From positions 186,001 to 250,000 of the forward strand of contig WTXI01000012.1 of assembly GCA_022376515.1 (NCBI GenBank): a stretch of 64,000 nt of DNA. Direction: 5' to 3'. The first letter of the stretch is position 1. Every line of letters starts with the position of its first letter. Below are positions 44,039 to 55,186 of this stretch, piece by piece. Source of the stretch: Lactifluus volemus. Lineage: Eukaryota > Basidiomycota > Agaricomycetes > Russulales > Russulaceae. The notes below the pieces were generated by a model. The model had not been told where the DNA came from, did not search any database, and saw only the letters and a list, made by a program, of their open reading frames with translations. A program made the translations under genes and the position numbers.

Positions 44039-45234
44039 ATGACTAGTGATCGTGAGATCAGAGAACACTACGACGCCTACGGCTACGTGGTCATCCAAGG
44101 TCTCATCGGACCCTCGGAGCACAACGACCTCGTAGCTGCCACAAATCGTACAGTCGCCCGCACTCGCTCTGGATCCTGGCCGTACGCGCGGGTCGTGGGC
44201 AAGCAGTTCCCTCCCTACGGTGTCGGCGACGACATCTGGGGAGTACAGCACGTGATGCATCCGGCTCTCGGAGAACCCACCTTTGCGCGGTTTTATGAAG
44301 GGGATACAGTGCGCGGTGCGGCGAGGCTACTTTTAGGATGTCGGAATGATGAATTACAGATGGGTGAGTAGTAAAAGAAACAACAAACCACCTCTCTCTC
44401 TCTTTTTTCAAGATTAAGTTTCAATTTTTTTTACATATCAATGTGCTTTTTTTTTGGTTTGTGATGGAAAATTTAGAACTGTTCAACGTGTTGGTCAACC
44501 CGGTACATTCTGATTTCGCACTGTGTTGGCATCGTGACGATATCAAGGGGACAGCGGGTGAGGAAGAGGAGCGCGCAGGGCTCTCAGTGAGACATTTTGG
44601 GGTACGTCTTTGTTGCCATAAAAAAACAAAACAATCCAAAAGGAATCTATTCATTCGTAAAAAAAAAGGTCCAATGGAATAGGTGAGCGTTGTGTCGTGT
44701 GATGAGGCCGATGAGGGCCTGAGCCTATCCATAAATTGACATTTCGCTCGCACAGTGCCCTTTACGAGGACTCTTGTCTCTACATCGTCCCGGGTTCACA
44801 CCGGATTCCGCGTACCCCCGAACAACGCGCCCTATCCAGCGACACGACCGCACTCGCCGATCCGCTCATCATGCCAGGCTCGATACAGGTGATCCTGAAA
44901 CGTACGTTCCTTTGTCTATCCACCGTTGCGGTGGAGCTTTAACGTCGTGGAACACAATCCCTCAGCTGGCGAAACGGTGTTCTACAACAACAACATACTT
45001 CATTGCGGCGCATACACTTCGAACATGCAACGGGCGACGTTGCATGCCTCCATGGGGGACACGCGGGGCGGGTCTGCCCGTGCGCGCAATATACTACAGC
45101 ACGGTCTAGAATGGATGAGAGAGGACGCGTTCAGAGAGACGTTGAGTCCAGAAGGAAGGCATATGCTCGAGAGATTAGTAAAGATGCAAGAGGAACTTGA
45201 CGGCAAAGAGATCGAATACTCATTGGAGGGATAG
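44039..45234 (+). CDS. Phytanoyl-CoA dioxygenase (PhyH) family Fe(II)/2-oxoglutarate oxygenase
   Basis: Non-haem iron dioxygenase. Substrates in the family range from acyl-CoAs to secondary metabolites, and this one is unknown. Five exons (44039-44363, 44477-44601, 44669-44682, 44756-44901, 44966-45234) total 879 nt and encode 292 residues without a break. The N-terminus has IREHYDAYGYVVIQGLI. The iron site is HRD in CWHRDD (about residue 125) with the distal His in NNNILHCGAYTS, and LYIVPGSHRIPR precedes it. Exon 3 is only 14 nt and supplies VQWN between FG and SALYEDSC. Clean splicing and frame show an active gene. It is divergently paired with the repeat protein on the minus strand. Confidence 0.88.
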
Positions 45235-45499
45235 ATACGGCAGTGTCCCAGCCACGAAAATAACAATATATTTTTTTTCTTGGGGTTACGAACCCAAGAG
45301 AACTCAAAAGAGCTCAACAAACGACGGAGACAAAAACGACAACCACAACAAAGAGTTTTTTACAACGGACAAAAGACAGATAAACAAAAAAAAAAGAGAG
45401 TAACGGGAAAAACCGGTACAGACTCCTTATACTAGGTGTAGGTGACGGACGGGGAACCCCTATATGAAGGGGGTGCGCATTTGGGCGCTTCACTTGAGC

Positions 45500-46344
45500 T
45501 TAAGCGGCCTGACTGATGGTAGTTTTAGTTTCGACCTTTTCAATGACTGCCGCAGCTGCAGAATTTGGTCCCTCCTTAGGGCCCTGAGCGACCCCTAGCG
45601 GGAAAGACGGCGCAACGTCAGCTTAAACGCGCAAACACCACCAAAAGAAGAGGGGAAGGTGGGGGGAGGGGTGCCCGGGGGATGCGCGAGATTAGGAGAA
45701 GCGAGCGATACGGACCTTGGCCGTCGCCGTTCTCTGCGGGCTCATCGGCGAGTGCGTCCACCTCGTCAGCCTCCTGCTGATCCTTGGTAGCTTCGTCGTC
45801 AGCAGCGCCCGTTTTTTTCTCGGTGCTGCTCTTCTTGCCCTTCGATGCGGGAGGAGGAGCTGTAGTAGTGGCGTCGGTCTTGGCCTTCTTACCGCGGCTC
45901 TTTACGGGCGTCTCAGTTGCGGGCGCAGGAGCAGCCTTGCGCTTGGGTCTTCCTGCGCCTTCGGGGGCAGTAGACTCGGTGGGTCCTGCTGCAGCGGCGG
46001 GGGCCTGTTGCTCCTCGGCGGGGCGCGCGCGCTTGGCGGATGGGCGACGAGGAGACGAGTCGTCCTTATCTTCGATATTGAGTTTCAGGGCCTCGTCGAC
46101 TGTGGGGGGCGTAACGATGGTGAGGGGAAAGAGGCGTGAATGGTAAGGTGAGGGTGTATTAGTAGAGAGATGCGGGGAAGAAGGGGACAGGACAGGACGC
46201 ACGACCAGTTGACTCCACGGCGCGAAGAAACTCGAGCATGCCCTCGCGCTTGCGCTTGCCAGGGTTGGCACCAAAGTCACGGCAGATGGCACGGAGAGTG
46301 TCTGCCTTGAGCTTGTCCCATGGGATCTTTGATTGTGCAGTCAT
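45500..46344 (-). CDS. SAP-domain nuclear protein (205 residues)
   Basis: Three exons (46344-46206, 46099-45716, 45594-45500) give an intact 205-codon frame. The first exon encodes a SAP-like helix-turn-helix (IPWDKLKADTLRAICRDFG ... KREGMLEFLRAVES), a DNA/RNA-binding module of chromatin and mRNA-export proteins. The middle is Lys/Ala/Pro-rich and disordered, with nuclear-localisation-like clusters (KRARP, RPKRKAAP, SRGKKAK). The end reads VIEKVETKTTISQAA. The third exon uses the acceptor ctag at 45596-45595, since the nearer cag site would create a stop. Architecture resembles small SAP proteins such as Tho1/SARNP, but sequence outside SAP is too simple to assign orthology. Confidence 0.75.
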
Positions 46345-46786
46345 GTGGAAGGCAAGTTGAATGCAGAGATAGATTATTGGTGAGCGAGACCGTGAGAGAA
46401 CAACACGAGAAATCACTTAAACAACTAAATCCCTCGTAATCACGTGGCCTTCCTTTATTAGGGTGTCGTGCCGCCGTGCCGTACAAGCACGATGCCCTTT
46501 TTGCCAAAAATTACGAGGATCAAAAACTGTTTACTGTATCAAGAAGAAAGCGGCGCCGAGAGAGGAATTGACTTGTCCCGTTTTGGAATCGATCCAATTT
46601 TAGTCCTCGAGGTCTCCGCGATGCTCTATCACCGTGACTTACTCTGTACTGACCAGCGTTTTAATTTTGAGCGATAGTGTGCGCTATGGTGTCTTCAAAT
46701 TGGAAATTCGTTCAACAACCGTTAGGAAAACGTGATCCAATCCCTTTCTTCATCTCATAGCCCAGCACTACAGCCCATTCTTCAGA
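46345..46786. other. Divergent interval, no gene recognised
   Basis: Lies between the SAP gene (minus) and the decayed NLR3 (plus). No domain-bearing frame. Confidence 0.4.
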
Positions 46787-47931
46787 ATGCGACACATCAG
46801 CCGTGCTCAGGTCAACGAAAGCTCGATGACATTCGAAGCGATTGGTACGTATCTTTATCGGCGTTTTCTGATAACTTACTAGAACTCTCTTTCCCCTCTC
46901 AGTCCTCAGAGCGTATAACTTTCCCCCTCTGGAGAAGAAGATTTTATGTTACCGTGACAGACGGCGGGGCGAGAACTTGGCAAACACAATCGGCGCAGCG
47001 CGTCAGGAATCACGTAGAATGGAACGGGAGTGTCGGCATTTGGTGGGATTTCTCTTTATGCGAAAAGGACCTTACGGATTTTATTGGGACACATGAGGTA
47101 GCCTGTGAACCCCAACGCGGTTCGTCTTTTTATTTTAGAGCTCTTACTCATGCGTCTGGTTGAGCATCTTACCTGTAAAAGTCGACGTAGTGCTGACGGA
47201 CTCAGTGGACAACCAACAAAATCGGCCACTCCCTACTTCACCATCACCGTGTCGGCCGCCGTCGACTCCTCGAGCCATAAAACAGCCGATCGGCACAGTC
47301 CAGTCGTTGAAAGAGGTGCTACGCGTCCTTGTCAATCCAATAGTGAATCCATAATGTCCGCCAAGCCCGTATCTCCTTTATCCCGGGCGAGTGACCTTCC
47401 CATTCAAAACGATGATCTTATGGGACCGGTAGTGGACAGCCTGGGGGCGATGTCACGCACTCTCGATCGCGCTGCGGGTGATTTTAGACACGGTGAAAAT
47501 GTGGAAAGACGACTCTTGAAATTATCCAGCGGGTGATGGACACCGTCAGTCCTGTCCTAGAAGTATGCCCAATGATTTCCCTCCTTAGCCTTTTCTGAGC
47601 TAATTTCTGCTCTTAGTTGTCCTAGCTCAGCTTGGAATTTTCTCGCAAAGATTCCCGAGGTGCATATACTTGCCTCGTCGGAGAATATACAATATTCACA
47701 TTTATTTCTTCACAGACTTTCCTGCGCCAACCTCACCCGTGACCAGAACGTCAGAACACTACTCGACGCAATATGGGGATGCTTTTGAGTTTGCCAAGGA
47801 GGCCGACGCTTTGAGGAACATCCAGCCGGAATCCAAGCAGACACAAATCCTCAACGAGATGTTGCAAGTCGTTTCCGCATCTGCAGTATTTATCGAGTTC
47901 GACTCCTATGCCAAGGATGTGCAGCTTGGCA
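46787..47931 (+). pseudogene. NLR3 5' part: decayed C2-NACHT receptor paralogue
   Basis: Starts MRHISRAQVNES, paralogous to the start of NLR2. C2-like fragments follow in shifting frames (FYVTVTDGGARTWQTQSAQR and the VEWN motif at 46940-47030; KDLT ... EVACEPQRGS near 47100), then YFTITVSAAV and a linker (SDLPIQNDDLMGPV). The last exon reads FEFAKEADALRNIQPES and ends at KDVQLG. The following donor is gcaagt rather than the gtacgt or gtaggt of its paralogues. A retrotransposon begins six bases later, inside the intron. The NACHT and WD40 parts are absent after the insertion, so the gene was already incomplete or lost them separately. Confidence 0.8.
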
Positions 47932-47936
47932 AGTCT
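47932..47936. repeat. Target-site duplication AGTCT (left copy)
   Basis: The five bases agtct directly before the TG of the left LTR are repeated exactly after the right LTR (55705-55709). A 5-bp duplication is usual for Ty3/gypsy integrases. Confidence 0.9.
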
Positions 47937-48454
47937 TGTTACGGCTCGACTAGGGCCGGGTCCCAACTAGGGTTCAAGAGTTCTGATCTCTCCTAAGATC
48001 TAGGTTCAGGGTCATGCAAGGTGACGACGCGCAGAACCCTGTGGTGTTGTAGCACAACCACCAAGCTTCGACGGCCCTACTAGGGCGTATAGGAGGGTAA
48101 GAGAAGAGAAGGGAAAATAGAGGGGAGTTCTTTGTTCACTCAGGAGAGGGTGAAACGAGTCGATTGGAGTCAAAGCCGAAGCTGGGGTACAAGCTACCAG
48201 CTGAGGCCTACTTATACAATGTACGCTAATTGTTCTACCAAACTAGGGTGGACAATAAGCAAGGAGTCAAGACAATAGAACGCGAGGACAATAGAGACTC
48301 GGAACAATAACACTGGACTAACTGGGACAGACAATAGCACAATCAGAACAATAGAACAGTCAGCACAATAGAGACAACGTGGACGGGACGTCATCAGGAT
48401 GAGTAAGATGGTCACGGAAAGCATAGGGTCCAACGTGTCCTGCATTCCGTAACA
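47937..48454 (-). repeat. LTR, left copy (3' LTR of the element)
   Basis: 518 bp, tgttacgg ... ccgtaaca, with perfectly inverted 8-bp ends. It differs from the other LTR only near 47957 (c/t), 48015 (t/c) and 48447 (c/t). Confidence 0.97.
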
Positions 48455-48470
48455 ATACCCCCTCCCTAGA
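48455..48470 (-). promoter_or_regulatory. Polypurine tract for plus-strand priming
   Basis: Directly upstream of the 3' LTR in element orientation the minus strand reads ctagggagggggtat, followed by TGTTA. A G/A-rich run touching the LTR is the expected primer site for second-strand synthesis. Confidence 0.75.
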
Positions 48471-48490
48471 AGGCAGTCCCACCTGCCACC

Positions 48491-50970
48491 TTAGTCAGTT
48501 TTACGTCGTGACTGGGACGGGCCGGCGACACAAGTGTCTAGGACTTCCATTTGCTTGCGCTTCTTCTTGATCTCCTCCGCAGTGCCATCCAAAAGGCATC
48601 CCCCACCGTGCCATACGTGGTCTTCAGGGACGCGGCACACTCCAAGCCCTGGCATACAGGAGAAGTGAGGGAAGGGGCAGCCGTCGCTGTTGTGGGTCAT
48701 CATTCTGTCGTGGAAGCGGCAGTGTTTTAGTTCTCTACGCGGCATAGAGTCATTTGGAAAATCGAATCTCTGAAGACCTCCGGAATCGAGTCCCAAGCGA
48801 TCAAGTCCGTGTGGGTGAAGAGTAAGGCGCGCTCGTGGTTCCATATCCCGATCTCTCTGCTGAGGACCCCCGGGATTACCGTCTCTCTGGTCGAGCCAGT
48901 ATTCGGTGGTCCCGTAGGTGGGGAACGCTTGAATGGCTTCGTCCTGCGTGCTAACTGGGGTCGTCTGGGTGCCAACGCTGCGGGTCTGAGGGGGCGGATC
49001 CGGGACCCAACCGTCTGTCTGCGCCGCCACGACAGCGGGGATCGTGGGGGCATGAAGGAGGTTGATCTGTAGCCTGCCTTCGTCGTCTTCGTCAAACCAT
49101 TCTTCTTCAGGGGTCTCTGGTCTAGCGAAGTCACCCAGCCTTTGGGCAACCATGGTGCTACGGCCGTCAGTGAAGATGCGGGTGCGTCTCTGAGCTCTGG
49201 GGTGGTCCCTCCTCCACTTGAAGTCGAAAAGGCAGTGAAGACACTGTCGGGTATCCTCGTAGTACTTATAGGGATTGTAAGGCCACTCGTAGTTGGTTTC
49301 GCGCCCCACTGGCCAGTCATACGGGATCCCCAGACACACGAGACGGACTTGGCGGTAGTCAACTATGAAGGAGCCAGGGGAGGTGTGATGTTCTCGTTTG
49401 GGATCGAAGAAGTCTGCGTCTGCTCGGGAAGCTTGGAAAATTTGCGGGAGGGAGAGGTCAAGGTTCGCGGATTGAATCTCCTCCCAAGTATAAGGGAGCG
49501 AGGTAACCGGGGCGTTAGTAATGGGAAGCGCAGATGGCCTCCCGACAGAAGTGTTTGTGCTGGCTATGATGGGCGTAGGTGATGTGGATCTGTCGTTTGA
49601 GGAAGAACTCGCGGAAGTGAGGGGTAACGAAGGGGGGTTCGTTAGGCTCTTGGAAGAGGGAGCGAAGCTGCATTGCCTGCTGTCCATCCTTCCCCGTCTT
49701 ATTATAATCTTCCTTGTCTTTGTTGGGTTTTGTTTGTGAAATTCTTCCACCAAGTCGTCCGCGTGCACCTGGTCAGCTGGTTCCCAGGTGTTGTGGGCGT
49801 GGGGGTACCCTTCCCACTTCAGGAAGTACTCGAGGCGCCCCTTGCCACGCCCTTTTCGCCTGGAGTCTAGCACCTGTTCGACTTCGTATTCTTCCTCGCC
49901 TTCTATTACGTCTGGGGCTGGTTCCGTGAAGGCCTGCCCATTTTCTTCCGTCTCCTTGTATGGTGATAGAAGGGACGCATGGAAGACCGGGTGGACACGT
50001 TTTTGACGCCACTGATCCGGGAGTTTCAGTTTGAAAACTACCAGGTTAATCACCTGGACCACTGGGAATGGGCCGTATCTTTTTGGGGCTAACTTGGCGA
50101 AGGGGTGTGACGTTTTGAGGTTCTTCCCGTCTAGCCAAACTTGGTCTCCTTCCTTGAAGGGTTCATATGCCCGTCTGCCCTTCTTTCGCACATTCCGCTT
50201 CTGGAGGAGGTCTTGCGCCCTTTGGATCGCTTGACGCGCTTGGTTACGTTTCTCCATCAGATAGTCTTTGCGCCGTTCTACTGCTGGCATCTTCCCTTCC
50301 TTATCAGTTTGCCACACCATGGGTGTGTGTCCCATGAGTAAGTCGAACGGGGTTTGTTTTGTTGTTTCATTGATCCACGAGTTGTGGACGAACTGGGCTA
50401 GAGGCAACCAGCTGACCCAGTCATTCTGTTGGAAGTTTCCATAGACGCGCAGGTATTGTTCTAGCCATTGGTTCGTTCGTTCCGATTGGCCATCTGTCTG
50501 GGGGTGGTATGCCGTACTGATGTTCTGGTCAATCCCCAATTGTCTACACAGTTCTCTCGTCCATTTTGATGCAAAGCGCGGGTCGCGATCCGAGATCACC
50601 CGCTTCAGAGGGCCGTAATGGGGGAACACCTCTTTGGCATAGCATCTCGCGACTCCTTCACTGTCGATGGTTTTGTTGCAAGGGATAAAGAATGCCGCCT
50701 TGCTACAGTCGTGGTGGTGATGGTCAGAATACTGTCGTAGCCTTGTGACTCTGGGAGGTCTGTGATCAGGTCTAGGGCAATCGTCGAATATGGGGCGTAG
50801 CTTTGTTTTGGGGGAATGGGTACCAAGGGGACTTTGGGTCTGGTTGTGCCGCTCTTGGTGCTTTGACAAGTTGCACACCCCTGCACGTATTTGGTGATGA
50901 ATGTTCTCATCGTGGGCCACCAGTAATCTTTAGCGATCGTGGACCAAGTCCTCATGATTCCTGGATGCCC
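48491..50970 (-). CDS. Integrase, chromodomain and ~380-residue C-terminal extension of the retrotransposon
   Basis: The integrase zinc module (GHPGIMRTWSTIAKDYWWP ... CATCQ) sits at about 50990-50860, and the catalytic core starts IALDLITDLPESQGYD. The core continues in the long frame: VISDRDPRFAS, then the YHPQTDGQSERTNQWLE region with the catalytic Glu. A chromodomain follows (YEVEQVLDSRRKG, EYFLKWEGYPHAHNTWEP) at about 49890-49730. Beyond it about 380 residues follow with no family I know: SLPQIFQASRADADFF, a WPYNPYKYYEDTRQCLHCLF stretch, and a Cys/His-rich end (HCRFHDRMMTHNSDGCPFPHF, then VCRVPEDHVWHGGGC; quoted in parts). The stop is at 48491-48493. Frames change near 50740. Confidence 0.9.
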
Positions 50971-53180
50971 CGCCGTTTGTGATCGTGGTACATTTGTAGA
51001 ATGCTTCGGTGCACTGTGGGGTCTTCTGGAACCGCCAATCGGTCGTGGTGATACCACTTGGTCCCAAAGTGTGTCCGATGTTTCGCACTCCTTCTGTTTT
51101 CGTCCACTCTTCCAACTGCTGTTGATGTTTCTCTTGAGCGCGCTCTACTTCTTGTTCTAATGACTGTTCTTCCGTAAAGAGGCGCACAAAGAGCTCTGGG
51201 GGTAAGACTAGCACATCCTCGTGGTCATTCTCCCCCTGGTCGCATCCTGGTCGTCGTGACAATGGGTCGGCCTTGTTAGTCTTCCCCGGTCAATGGACAA
51301 TCTTCATGTTGTATTCTGCCATCTTAGGGATGTAGCGCGCCACCCGTCGACTGATCTTGTGCGCTTCCCGGTAGTACTGAAGGTTAGCGTGGTCGCTGAC
51401 GACAGTGATGACATGCGGGGAGCTCAATAAAGGTGCCGCCAGTGTTCCAAACCTCGGATCATTGCCAGTAGTTCCCGGTCGTGGATATCGTAGTTCCTCT
51501 CTGCTTGGTTGAATGTTCGCGAGTAATATCCCACAGGGCGCAACTTCTGATCCTTGTCCGGTTGGTGGAGAATTGCTCCACTAGCGTATTGTGACGCGTC
51601 GACTTCTAAGACAAATGGTTCAGCCAAGTTAGGTCTCTGTAGGACTGGGTCGCTGGTGACTGCTTGATTAGTCGATCCACTGCTTGCGTACATTCCTCTG
51701 TCCACTCAAACTTGGTTGTCTTCTTCAGTAAGTTAGTCAGAGGTCTAGCAACATTGGCAAATCCTGGGATGAATTGCCGTTGATAGCCCAAGACTCCGAG
51801 CGTACTGCGGACCTCCCGTACTGATTTCAGTTGTCGTGGCCACTCTGCTAGACCGTGCTTCTTGCTAGGGTCGATGCGAATGGTGCCCTGGTCGATGACG
51901 TACCCCAGAAACTCGATCTCCTTCTGGCGAACTGACATTTTTCCGGCTTCAGAAAGAGTGACTCCTTTCCAGAACTTCTAGGTATTCTTTGGTGATTTGA
52001 TCGTGCAGTTCTGGGTCGTCAGGGGTCACGATGAGGAAGTCATCCAGGTACCAGTGAACCCATCGGGGGTATTTCTTTTTCAGATCGCAAAGATGCGGTC
52101 TGCCATTCGTTGGAAGGCGGCGGGTGCGTTACACAATCCGAAAGGCATGACTTTGGCTTCAAACAGCCCCTCGTCCGTTTTCACTGCAGTGATCCACTGG
52201 CTGTCCGGGTGAATCCGAATGTTGTAATATCCATCTCTAATGTCAAACTTGGACATTAGCTTGGCGTCTCCCATTTGGTCGAAGATGGTGTCGATGCGGG
52301 GAAGGGGATACACGTCCTTCACCGTCCACTCGTTCACTTTTCGGTAGTCATAGACGGGTCTCAACTTCCCATCCTGCTTCTTGATGTAGAAGAAAGGGCT
52401 GGACCATGCGGATTTCGACCTTGTGATGTATCCTTTATCTTGCTGCTCTGTGAGAAACGCCCTCATCGATTTGGTTTCTTCCGCCGTTAATTTGTATGTC
52501 TTGCAGTTGATTGTCTTCGGGGCATCTGGCAGAAGCGTGATAACGAGGTCTTCGGGGCGTGAAGGGGGAAAGCGTTTTGCCTCTTCTTCTGAGAAGACCT
52601 TGGCGTACTTCTGGAACTGCTCTGGCACGGCTACCTTGCTTTGCCCTTTTCCCTCTCGTTGAGCCCACTGTTGACTGAAACTCGTTTTACACATTTTCAT
52701 CCTTCGAGCCGCCCACTTCAGCTTCCAACTTCGCCCGGTGGTGGATAACTTGATAGGTGGCCCTCGAATCTTTCCTTCCTTCCAATTGATCTGAGGGTCA
52801 AACTCCCGTAGCCAGGGATATCCCAAGATGATTCGATCTTCGCCCAAGTTTGTGATATAGAAGATCTGGGCGGCTTCTTTGCGTCCTTTGAGAATGTTGA
52901 GAAGACAGTAGCTGATAATTTTACCGTCTTGATTCTCTGTTCCGTCTACGTTGAACACCGTTCGTGGTTCCTGGAGGTTTATGGATCCCAGGCCTAGCTT
53001 CTCCACCATTCTTGGGTCAATAAAGTTTTCTGTAGCACCACTGTCGAGTAGTGCTCTTTCGGCAGCCGTCTTGGTCGCGCTCGTGAACAATAGGGGAATG
53101 TCCAGTGTATTGGTTCTCGAGATACGACATATTTGAGTAAGACGGGCTCGCACCCAGGCTGCACGGGTCGAGCCATTCAA
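50971..53180 (-). CDS. Protease, reverse transcriptase and RNase H region of the retrotransposon
   Basis: The protease active site ALLDSGATENFID is at about 53070-53030. The RT palm has LRPVYDYRKVNEW, then PLPRIDTIFDQMGDAK and FDIRDGYYNIRI, with the catalytic WYLDDFLIV at about 52055-52030 after a frame change near 52075. The thumb segment has EIEFLGYVIDQGTIRIDPSK (in parts). RNase H follows with EPFVLEVDASQYASGAIL and NYDIHDRELLAMIRGLEHW (51620-51425). The first codons of this frame are TTG AAT GGC, reached from Gag through a run of five T just before the Gag stop. Three or more single-base breaks separate the blocks. Functional family members encode one continuous polyprotein. Confidence 0.92.
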
Positions 53181-55162
53181 AAATCCTCTTCTTCTACCAG
53201 CCCATCCAAGGCACCGTTGAAGGCTCCTTTCCCAATTTTGGCTCTGATGCTCCTGAGCATCTGGATGGGGTCTTCGTCGTCTCCGACTTGTGTGGTTTCG
53301 TCATCCTCCTTCTTGCTAGCTCTAGCCCTGGGCTGCTGTGGTGGTTTGGGATTGCTTTGCCCTTTCTTCTTAGGGCAATCCCTGGAGAGATGTCCTTGCT
53401 CTTTGCAGAAGAAGCACCGTCCCTCTTTCTCAGTCTTTGTTTCTCGTCCGCTTTAGCTGAGTCGGTTCTGGTGACATCGATGTCCATGGCCCAGGGATCT
53501 TTCTGAGGGGGGGTTTCCTTTTCTTGGCCATGAGCTGGCTGGCCCACCGAGGGACGTCCTTTCTGAAGCTAATTTCATGCTTCAATTGTTGGTACGCATC
53601 GTGGTGCTGGGTGGCCAGCTCCTGCCAGCCTTTCAGGGTGCTTGGGTTGGCCCCTACTTGTTTGAGCATGCTGGTGAGGAGCCCTAGGTCTAGTCCCCTC
53701 TTGTACATTCTGATGGTGCCGTTACTGTCAGAGTCCCATCCTGCCTTCTTCCGGAGACGATTGAATTCGGCTGTATACTGGGCCAAGTTTCCTTTCTTCA
53801 TCTCCAAGTGTTCTAGCCTTGTGATCGCATCGTCTTCCTCATTGGTGTCTTTGAAGGCGTCGTCTAGGGCATCCTCAAAGTTGGTCCACAGGATTTCTGC
53901 ATTCTCTCCATGCTGGACTACTTCCTGCTCGATGGTGTCCAGGTAATCTTGTACCCATGCCGACACCAGCGGTCCTTTGACCATCCCTAGCATTGTCATG
54001 ACGCGATTATAGGGGACCAGCATATCATCGTGGTTTCGGTTGATGGCTTTATACATGCGCCACTCGGTTTTGAAGACGTCATAAAGGCCCTTTTCTCCCT
54101 TGAATGGCGTGGGTGGTATCCCTTTTAGCCCATTTCTGGGAGGAGCAACTGGTTGAGCCCCGGCGGCTGCAGCTGCGGTGCCTCCGCCCCCACCGCCCCC
54201 GCCTCCACCCCCGCCTCCTCCACCCCCGCCTCCGCCACCACCACCACCGCCACCACTCTGGCTTGGCCCTGCCATTGTCGTGGTTTGGGTCGGCTGTGTT
54301 AAAGTTGCCGAGCGGGTAAACATGGGGGTTGGCGAAGTGATGCTAAGGGCACTCATGGCCTGGTCTATGGGGGTGACTGGCGTGATCATTCTTGGTTCTT
54401 CGTTTTCTTGCGTAGGCGGAGGTTCCCTGTTTTGGCTGTCATTGGAGGAGGAGTTTGCTCCCACCGAGTCCTGTTGGGGGGATGTTGCTTCATCTTCGTC
54501 CTCACTTTCGTTTTCGCTGGCTTCTGATGGTTGCAAGGAAGAGGGAAGAGCTAATTCATTGAGGATATGGTCGTATTTGGTGAACTTCATGGTGGGATCA
54601 GTCCAGTACTCGCTGTTTGACCAATAGATGTTGTACCACCAGTTGTTGATGAATTCGCAGGGGGATCTGTACTTGGTTCTCGACCCTTCTTCTACGTGAT
54701 AGGAGTGATAGGTTGTCGGTTTCTGATATAATTGGTGCGTTTGTCTCCTTTCTTCCAAGAATCTGATGCTTCCTTTCTGTTCGATGGTTAGGTCGTCGTC
54801 CTCTCTGGGAACGACCCTCGTTCCTAGGTTGTCTTCGTTTGTATCCCAGATAACGATTAAAGACCCGTCGTTATTCCTGTCCAGCCTTGCGTATGGAAGG
54901 CAATATGATCCCCCGGTAGGTAGAGGATCAACATGTTTCCTTGTTCAGATTGGAACAACTCTGTTCCTGCACCCAAGATTGTTTCCAGGTATCCAATGGT
55001 GCGTACACAGGAAATGCTGACTTCTTTCCAGCACCTTTGCTCCGATCTTCGTTTGGCGTTATACTGTTTCTGTATCGCCTCGTTCTTGTTCAAGTGTGCG
55101 TCGATCAACAATTCTTTGATCCGCAGATAGATTGGTTGTTGTAGATAGTCCCCAGTGGACAT
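53177..55162 (-). CDS. Gag protein of the retrotransposon
   Basis: Start is the ATG at 55162, 24 nt after the 5' LTR (MSTGDYLQQPIYL). A frame change near 54905 joins it to the long frame ending near 53430. An acidic Ser-rich segment is followed by a polyglycine run of over 20 residues (54181-54257, CCN-rich on the plus strand). The capsid-like domain comes next (PTPFKGEKGLYDVFKTEWR, then LGMVKGPLVSAWVQDYL), and finally the nucleocapsid knuckle CFFCKEQGHLSRDC (CX2CX4HX4C) at about 53415-53375. The frame ends EEEDF-TGA at 53179-53177. A C appears to be missing from the run near 53508. Gag packages the RNA and forms virus-like particles. Confidence 0.88.
54181..54257. repeat. Trinucleotide-like CCN/GGN tract coding polyglycine in Gag
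   Basis: About 77 bp of cctccgccaccgcc-type sequence on the plus strand, read as Gly codons on the minus strand. The opposite-strand polyproline frame is a shadow. Confidence 0.85.
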
Positions 55163-55174
55163 CTACTAAGGAAG

Positions 55175-55186
55175 AGCTTCGGCTTT
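55175..55186 (-). promoter_or_regulatory. Self-priming-type primer binding site
   Basis: The 12 nt directly after the 5' LTR, in element orientation, are aaagccgaagct (55186 down to 55175). They are not preceded or followed by the TGG that starts tRNA-type primer sites. They are perfectly complementary to agcttcggcttt at 55433-55422 inside the LTR, the predicted 5' end of the transcript. This arrangement is the Tf1 self-priming mode. Confidence 0.75.

Noticed and set aside
53165..53190. A firm call of programmed -1 frameshifting in the retrotransposon
   Set aside because: The T5 run could equally be a T6 run with one base lost, given the error pattern in the window; kept as an open finding only.
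54178..54627. Polyproline protein on the plus strand
   Set aside because: Antisense of the polyglycine tract and flanks of the retrotransposon Gag.
55163..55186. tRNA-primed primer binding site
   Set aside because: No TGG at the LTR edge, and I can recall no tRNA 3' end complementary to aaagccgaagct; the self-complement in the LTR explains it better.
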